From Chloroflexota bacterium (lineage in GTDB: Bacteria > Chloroflexota > Limnocylindria > Limnocylindrales > CSP1-4): a DNA stretch of 64,000 nt. The stretch lies in contig JADMIG010000005.1 of assembly GCA_015478725.1 (NCBI GenBank), positions 1 to 64,000 on the forward strand, in the 5' to 3' direction. This document shows positions 60,254-64,000 of this stretch, one piece after another. The notes beneath the pieces were generated by a model. That model was not told the DNA's origin and made no database searches. It worked only from the letters and a program-made list of their open reading frames with translations. How positions within the stretch are numbered: the stretch's first letter is position 1; each line of letters starts with the position of its first letter. A program made the translations under genes and the position numbers.

Positions 60254-61261
60254 GTGGACGACCGCGATCGGTTCGAGGGCAAGCGCGATCGCGTCGCCCG
60301 CATGCTCCGCATCGTCCGGTACCTCGAGGAGCGTGGCGAGAGCGGCGCCCGGCCGGACGAGATCGCCCGCGCCGTCGCGATGTCCCGCCGGACCGTATAC
60401 CGCGACCTCCGAGCGATCGAGCGCGAGCTCGAGCTGCCCCTCTGGTCGATGAACGGCATCTGGGGTCTCGCCGAGCGTGGCCTCCTCCCGCCGCTCAAGC
60501 TCACCCTCGATGAGGCGATGGCGGTCTTCCTCGCCGCGCGGCTCATCGCCCGCTACGCGACAAGCCACGACCCGGACCTCATGGGGGCCTTCCAGAAGCT
60601 CGGCTCGGGGCTGCCGGAGGCGCTCGCCGAGCACGTCGCGACCACTCTCGACGTCATGGCCCGCCAGCCACCGGACGACCGGCTTCGAGCGCGGGTCCGG
60701 ACGCTCACGCGAGCCTGGGCCGAGCGACGGGTCGTCTCGATCACCTACGACCCGGGGACCTACGACCCGGGCCGCGAACTCCGGGTGGCGCGCGTGCGGC
60801 CTTATCTCATCGAGCCGTCGTCCACGACGCACTCGCTCTATCTCATCGGCCATGACGAGACGCGAGCCGCCCTCCGGACGTTCAAGATCGAGCGGATCCT
60901 CGACGTCGCGATGACCAACGACCGATTCGAGCCGCCGGCCGGAGGCGCCATCGAGGACGCCCTCGCCCATGCCTGGGACATCATCGCCGACCAGCCGGCG
61001 GTGGAGGTCGTGCTCCGCTTCGCGCCGTCCGTCGCGGGCCGGGTCGCGGAGACGCGCTGGCATCCCTCCGAGCGTCGGGAACCGGCGGCGGACGGCTCGC
61101 TCGTCTGGCGGGCGACGGTCGCGGGCGTGCTCGAGGTCCGCCTGTGGGTCCTCTCATGGGGTGCCGACGTGGAGGTGCTCGAGCCGGCGGACCTCCGCCG
61201 CGAGGTGGCGCGGACCATCCGGGCGGCCGCCGCCCGCTACGCCGGCGACGGACCCGACTGA
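60254..61261 (+). CDS. WYL-domain transcriptional regulator (HTH)
   Basis: The protein has 335 residues. An N-terminal winged helix (DEIARAVAMSRRTVYRDLRA, about 35-55) is followed by a WYL domain (about 150-235, with the RVRPYLIEPSSTTHSLYLIG segment) and a WCX extension. Such regulators sense nucleic acid or nucleotides and often control defence or DNA-damage genes. GAGGAGGG precedes the GTG. No defence genes are adjacent. Confidence 0.87.
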   Translation: MDDRDRFEGKRDRVARMLRIVRYLEERGESGARPDEIARAVAMSRRTVYRDLRAIERELELPLWSMNGIWGLAERGLLPPLKLTLDEAMAVFLAARLIARYATSHDPDLMGAFQKLGSGLPEALAEHVATTLDVMARQPPDDRLRARVRTLTRAWAERRVVSITYDPGTYDPGRELRVARVRPYLIEPSSTTHSLYLIGHDETRAALRTFKIERILDVAMTNDRFEPPAGGAIEDALAHAWDIIADQPAVEVVLRFAPSVAGRVAETRWHPSERREPAADGSLVWRATVAGVLEVRLWVLSWGADVEVLEPADLRREVARTIRAAAARYAGDGPD

Positions 61262-61306
61262 GACGCGGCGGAACCCGTCGCCGGGACGCCTTCCGGCCAG
61301 CCGGGG

Positions 61307-61312
61307 TACCCT
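61307..61312 (+). promoter_or_regulatory. -10 box of CAP-domain gene
   Basis: TACCCT, eight bases before ATG 61321. Confidence 0.45.
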
Positions 61313-61320
61313 TTCCGCGG

Positions 61321-62205
61321 ATGACGTCTCGAGCCAGACCGCGAACGCCAGCTCCCCTCTTCAGCGCCACGATCCTGGCGAGCCTCGTGTTCGCCACGGC
61401 CGGCGCGACCGGGGTGGGTGCCGTCGGAGCGAACGCCGCCGTGTCCGCAGCTGCCGTGGTACCTGCCATCGCAGCGGCCGTCACGGCGATCCCCGCCTCG
61501 CCGAGCACGACCTCCGTCGAGGGCTATCTCCTCACCTGGGTCAACGCGGATCGAGCGGCCCTCGGCCTCCGGCCGCTCCGCCTCGACGGGCGGCTCCGCA
61601 CGGTCGCCCGGACGCGTGCCGCGACGCTCGCGACGCTCGGCATCCTCAGCCATACGGCTCCCGGGGACCTCGCGTCCCAGCTCGCGGCGGCCGGCGTCCA
61701 GCGGTACGCCTGGGGCGAGGACATCGGGTGGACCTCGTACGCCTGGGGATTGAGCGCGGCCCGATCGCTCTACTCGATGTGGAAGGCGAGCCCGGAGCAC
61801 TGGACGATCCTCACGAACGCGACGTACAACTACGTCGGGTTCGGACTCGGCTACCGGCCGAGCGGCGGCGCGACCTACGGGTCCGCCGTCCTCACGGAGT
61901 CGAGCGACCAGACGGCGCCTGCCGCGCGGATGACGAGCGCCTCCCGGATCGGCACGACGGTGCGGTTCACGTGGACCGGCACCGACGTCTCTCTTCAGAC
62001 GCACACGGCGGGGTTCGTCTCGTTCGATCTCCTCTATCGCGCGAGCAACGGCGTGTCGCGGGTCATCCGCACCGGAACGACCGCGACGGCCATCTCGATC
62101 GCCTCGCGCCCTGGCGGGCACTCGTACTATCTGAGCGTCCGGGCGCGTGATCGCGCCGGCAACGTCTCTCCCTGGAGCGCGCCGCTCCACGTCTGGGTCC
62201 CTTAG
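61321..62205 (+). CDS. secreted CAP/SCP-domain protein
   Basis: The protein has 294 residues. A signal peptide (about 1-40) is followed by a CAP domain: LLTWVNADRAALGLRPLRLDG, ILSHTAPGDL, and the second-His region TNATYNYVGFGLGYR. The C-terminal 100 residues form a fibronectin-type beta domain ending with YYLSVRARDRAGNVSPWS. It is exported and may bind ligands or the cell wall. Confidence 0.87.
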   Translation: MTSRARPRTPAPLFSATILASLVFATAGATGVGAVGANAAVSAAAVVPAIAAAVTAIPASPSTTSVEGYLLTWVNADRAALGLRPLRLDGRLRTVARTRAATLATLGILSHTAPGDLASQLAAAGVQRYAWGEDIGWTSYAWGLSAARSLYSMWKASPEHWTILTNATYNYVGFGLGYRPSGGATYGSAVLTESSDQTAPAARMTSASRIGTTVRFTWTGTDVSLQTHTAGFVSFDLLYRASNGVSRVIRTGTTATAISIASRPGGHSYYLSVRARDRAGNVSPWSAPLHVWVP

Positions 62206-62229
62206 GTCGCACGCGCTCCCGGAGGCAGG

Positions 62230-63660
62230 ATGGGCCGCCACCCGTTCTCGGCGGTCAACCTCATCAGCGATCCGATCCACGGCTACATCGAGCTGACCAA
62301 GCGGCTCTCGGCCGCCGAAGCCGCTGCGGCCGGGCTCCCGACCGAGACCGCTGCTGAGGAGGACCTCGTCGATTCGACGTGGCTTCAGCGGCTCCGCCGG
62401 ATATCCCAGCTCCAGAGCGCCCGCTGGGTCTTCCCGAGTGCCGAGCATTCCCGATTCACCCACGGCCTCGGCGTCATGCACGAGGCCGGCCTCTGGGCCC
62501 GCCAGCTGTACCCGTCACTGCGGGCTCGGCTGCTCGCCGACGGCGCCGCCCCAGGGGGCGGAGGAGGTCCGCCGGCTCTCCCGTCGGAGGGCCTCGTCGT
62601 CGAGACGATGCGGGTCGCCGGGCTCCTTCACGACGTGGGCCACGGACCATTCGCCCACTTCTTCGACGAGCACGTCCTCCGCGACTTCTCGGCGCCACCG
62701 GATCGCCGCCGTGACGGCGCGAAGCCGCTGACCCACGAGGATCTCAGCCAGCTCATCATCGAGCGCGAGCTCGGCTCGACCATCTCCGCCCTTCGCCGCG
62801 CACCCGGCGCCACGGCGGCGCGCGACGCGTTCGAGCCGGGCGAGGCGATCGATCCGCGCTGGGTCGCCTTCCTCGTCTCGAAGCCGGCCCTCGTGGACCC
62901 CACGATGCCACCCTGGGTGCGACTCCTCCAACCCCTCCTGTCCGGCGTCTTCACGGTCGACAACCTCGACTACGTCCGCCGCGACGCCTACTTCACCGGC
63001 GTCGCGACCGGCCCGGTGGACGTCGAACGGCTGCGGCGGTACGCGTTCGTCGGCGAGCGGGGCCTGACGCTCTACGAACCGGGGCTCGGCGCCCTGGAGG
63101 TATTCCTCTCCAGCCGCCTCTTCCTCTACCAGCAGGTGTACTTCCATCGCACGGTCAGGGCGATCGACCTCGACCTCGGCGAGGTCTTCGGCCCGAGCAT
63201 CGGGGCGATCTTCGGCCTCCGCTCGCCGGCCGAGCACTTGGGGGCCTACGCCGACCTCGACGAGTACGCCCTGCTCCACCAGGCCGCCCTGTGGTCGCGG
63301 GGCGAGGCCGTTCGCGAGGACCCCACCCCCGGCGACGGGACCGTCACCCGTGCCGTGGCGGATTCGTGGCGGGCGATCCTCCTGCGCCGCCCGCGATGGC
63401 GGAGCGAGGCGGAGATCCGGCTCTCCTACGAGGACGTCGTGCCGGAGGCGGAGATCGCCGCGCTCGGCCCGCCCGAACCGGGCCGGGTCGTCATCGATCT
63501 CGCGGTCGTCGACGCCCGACCGGCGGACGCGACCGCCACTGATTCGCTGCTCGCCGTCGAGGGCCGCGACGGGCAGCCCGCGGCACCGCTGAGCCGGACC
63601 ATCGGGCGGCTGCCGGCCTGGTCGCTGATCGCGCGGCGGTATCGGCGGATCGCGACCTGA
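62230..63660 (+). CDS. HD-domain phosphohydrolase (dGTPase/SAMHD1-like)
   Basis: The protein has 476 residues. The HD site is spread over SRFTHGLGVMHEAG, GLLHDVGHGPFAHFFDEH and VDNLDYVRRDAYFTGV, the typical YwfO/SAMHD1 order. It starts ISDPIHGYIELT. It probably hydrolyses deoxynucleotides to nucleosides and triphosphate. GGAGG lies just upstream of the ATG. Confidence 0.92.
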   Translation: MGRHPFSAVNLISDPIHGYIELTKRLSAAEAAAAGLPTETAAEEDLVDSTWLQRLRRISQLQSARWVFPSAEHSRFTHGLGVMHEAGLWARQLYPSLRARLLADGAAPGGGGGPPALPSEGLVVETMRVAGLLHDVGHGPFAHFFDEHVLRDFSAPPDRRRDGAKPLTHEDLSQLIIERELGSTISALRRAPGATAARDAFEPGEAIDPRWVAFLVSKPALVDPTMPPWVRLLQPLLSGVFTVDNLDYVRRDAYFTGVATGPVDVERLRRYAFVGERGLTLYEPGLGALEVFLSSRLFLYQQVYFHRTVRAIDLDLGEVFGPSIGAIFGLRSPAEHLGAYADLDEYALLHQAALWSRGEAVREDPTPGDGTVTRAVADSWRAILLRRPRWRSEAEIRLSYEDVVPEAEIAALGPPEPGRVVIDLAVVDARPADATATDSLLAVEGRDGQPAAPLSRTIGRLPAWSLIARRYRRIAT

Positions 63661-63712
63661 TGCCGCGCACCGCCTGCGTCGGGCGGGCCACGCCCGGCCT
63701 GCCGAACGCCGG

Positions 63713-64000
63713 ATGGTGACCGACGGTCGCAGCGGCGACGGCGCGGCGGCCGGGGCAGCGGCCCTCTTCGGGTCCGCGTACGTCGCGACCGCGGTCGCGC
63801 TCCAGTCGTTCGGACCGCTGCCGATCGCCCTCTGGCGCGGCGTCGGCGCGGCCACGATCGTCGGCGTCCTCGTCCTCCGCGATCGGCGCCGCCTCGCCAG
63901 TGTGTCGACCGTCCATCGCGGTGCCGGGGTGCCGGTGCGGCCGTGGGCGGGGTGGCTCTCGTCGCGCCGGCTCTCGATCGGACGGCTCGGGCGCCTCGTC
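63713..64000 (+). CDS. EamA-family transporter, 5' part (cut by window end)
   Basis: The first 96 residues are visible. After a short polar start comes a helix (AAALFGSAYVATAVALQSF), then PLPIALWRGVGAATIVGVLVL, which matches the helix 1-2 pattern of EamA transporters. The frame runs off the right edge. Confidence 0.7.
   Translation, partial: MVTDGRSGDGAAAGAAALFGSAYVATAVALQSFGPLPIALWRGVGAATIVGVLVLRDRRRLASVSTVHRGAGVPVRPWAGWLSSRRLSIGRLGRLV

Overview
The window is GC-rich (roughly 70%) bacterial chromosome, packed with genes. It has 74 protein-coding calls (including one tiny upstream reading frame and one gene cut by the right edge), two tRNAs and no rRNA, CRISPR array, transposase or phage gene. 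I infer a member of the Chloroflexota, possibly the uncultured soil/freshwater Limnocylindria/Ellin6529 type, from the following: blue-copper domains attached to respiratory proteins, a cytochrome bc operon headed by a GltD-like flavoprotein, a two-subunit 2-oxoacid:ferredoxin oxidoreductase, DUF5317 and DUF2203 proteins, and many apparently leaderless genes. This placement rests on gene content only.

Layout. 1-6.8 kb: two small unknown genes, then a leftward operon of CBS protein, KorA, KorB, zinc-ribbon CBS protein, receiver-like protein and M24 peptidase. 7.2-8.2 kb: EamA transporter. 8.2-12.2 kb: tyrosine/homogentisate catabolism (HPPD, FAH family, GNAT, homogentisate dioxygenase). 12.4-14.6 kb: DinB-like protein, DUF5317 protein, a self-contained c-di-GMP riboswitch unit encoding a 33-residue membrane peptide, and a DUF421 protein. 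14.6-22.2 kb: S9 peptidase, ProC, methyltransferase, BtuF-like protein, ferredoxin, cupredoxin lipoprotein, small secreted protein, DksA-like protein and a threonine-dehydratase-like enzyme. 22.3-30.4 kb: CtaG and the A2-type cytochrome oxidase operon, then a TlpA lipoprotein and an ABC-2 exporter. 30.6-35.4 kb: initiator tRNA, phosphoesterase, lipase-like hydrolase, MFS transporter, tRNA-Lys. 35.8-38.8 kb: 2-hydroxyacid dehydrogenase, aminotransferase, DUF2203 protein, rhodanese. 38.8-45.2 kb: the bc-complex operon. 45.7-53.1 kb: a large coiled-coil membrane protein, PIG-L deacetylase, peroxiredoxin, thiamine pyrophosphokinase, YbaK, a GIDE-like membrane protein and an M23 peptidase. 53.2-56.1 kb: a four-GAF diguanylate cyclase. 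56.1-58.7 kb: polar amino-acid ABC transporter. 59-64 kb: membrane protein, WYL regulator, CAP-domain protein, HD hydrolase and a partial EamA transporter.

How the genes fit together. KorAB can make reduced ferredoxin. The flavoprotein/Fe-S protein at the head of the bc operon could feed electrons toward the bc complex. The bc cytochrome c, oxidase subunit II and a third oxidase-operon membrane protein all end in near-identical type-1 copper domains, suggesting a tethered blue-copper relay. The c-di-GMP riboswitch and the diguanylate cyclase supply both a signal and a receiver.

Many first genes of operons have a TANNNT -10 box 6-10 bases before the start codon and no Shine-Dalgarno. Genes inside operons usually overlap by ATGA/GTGA or have GGAGG sites.
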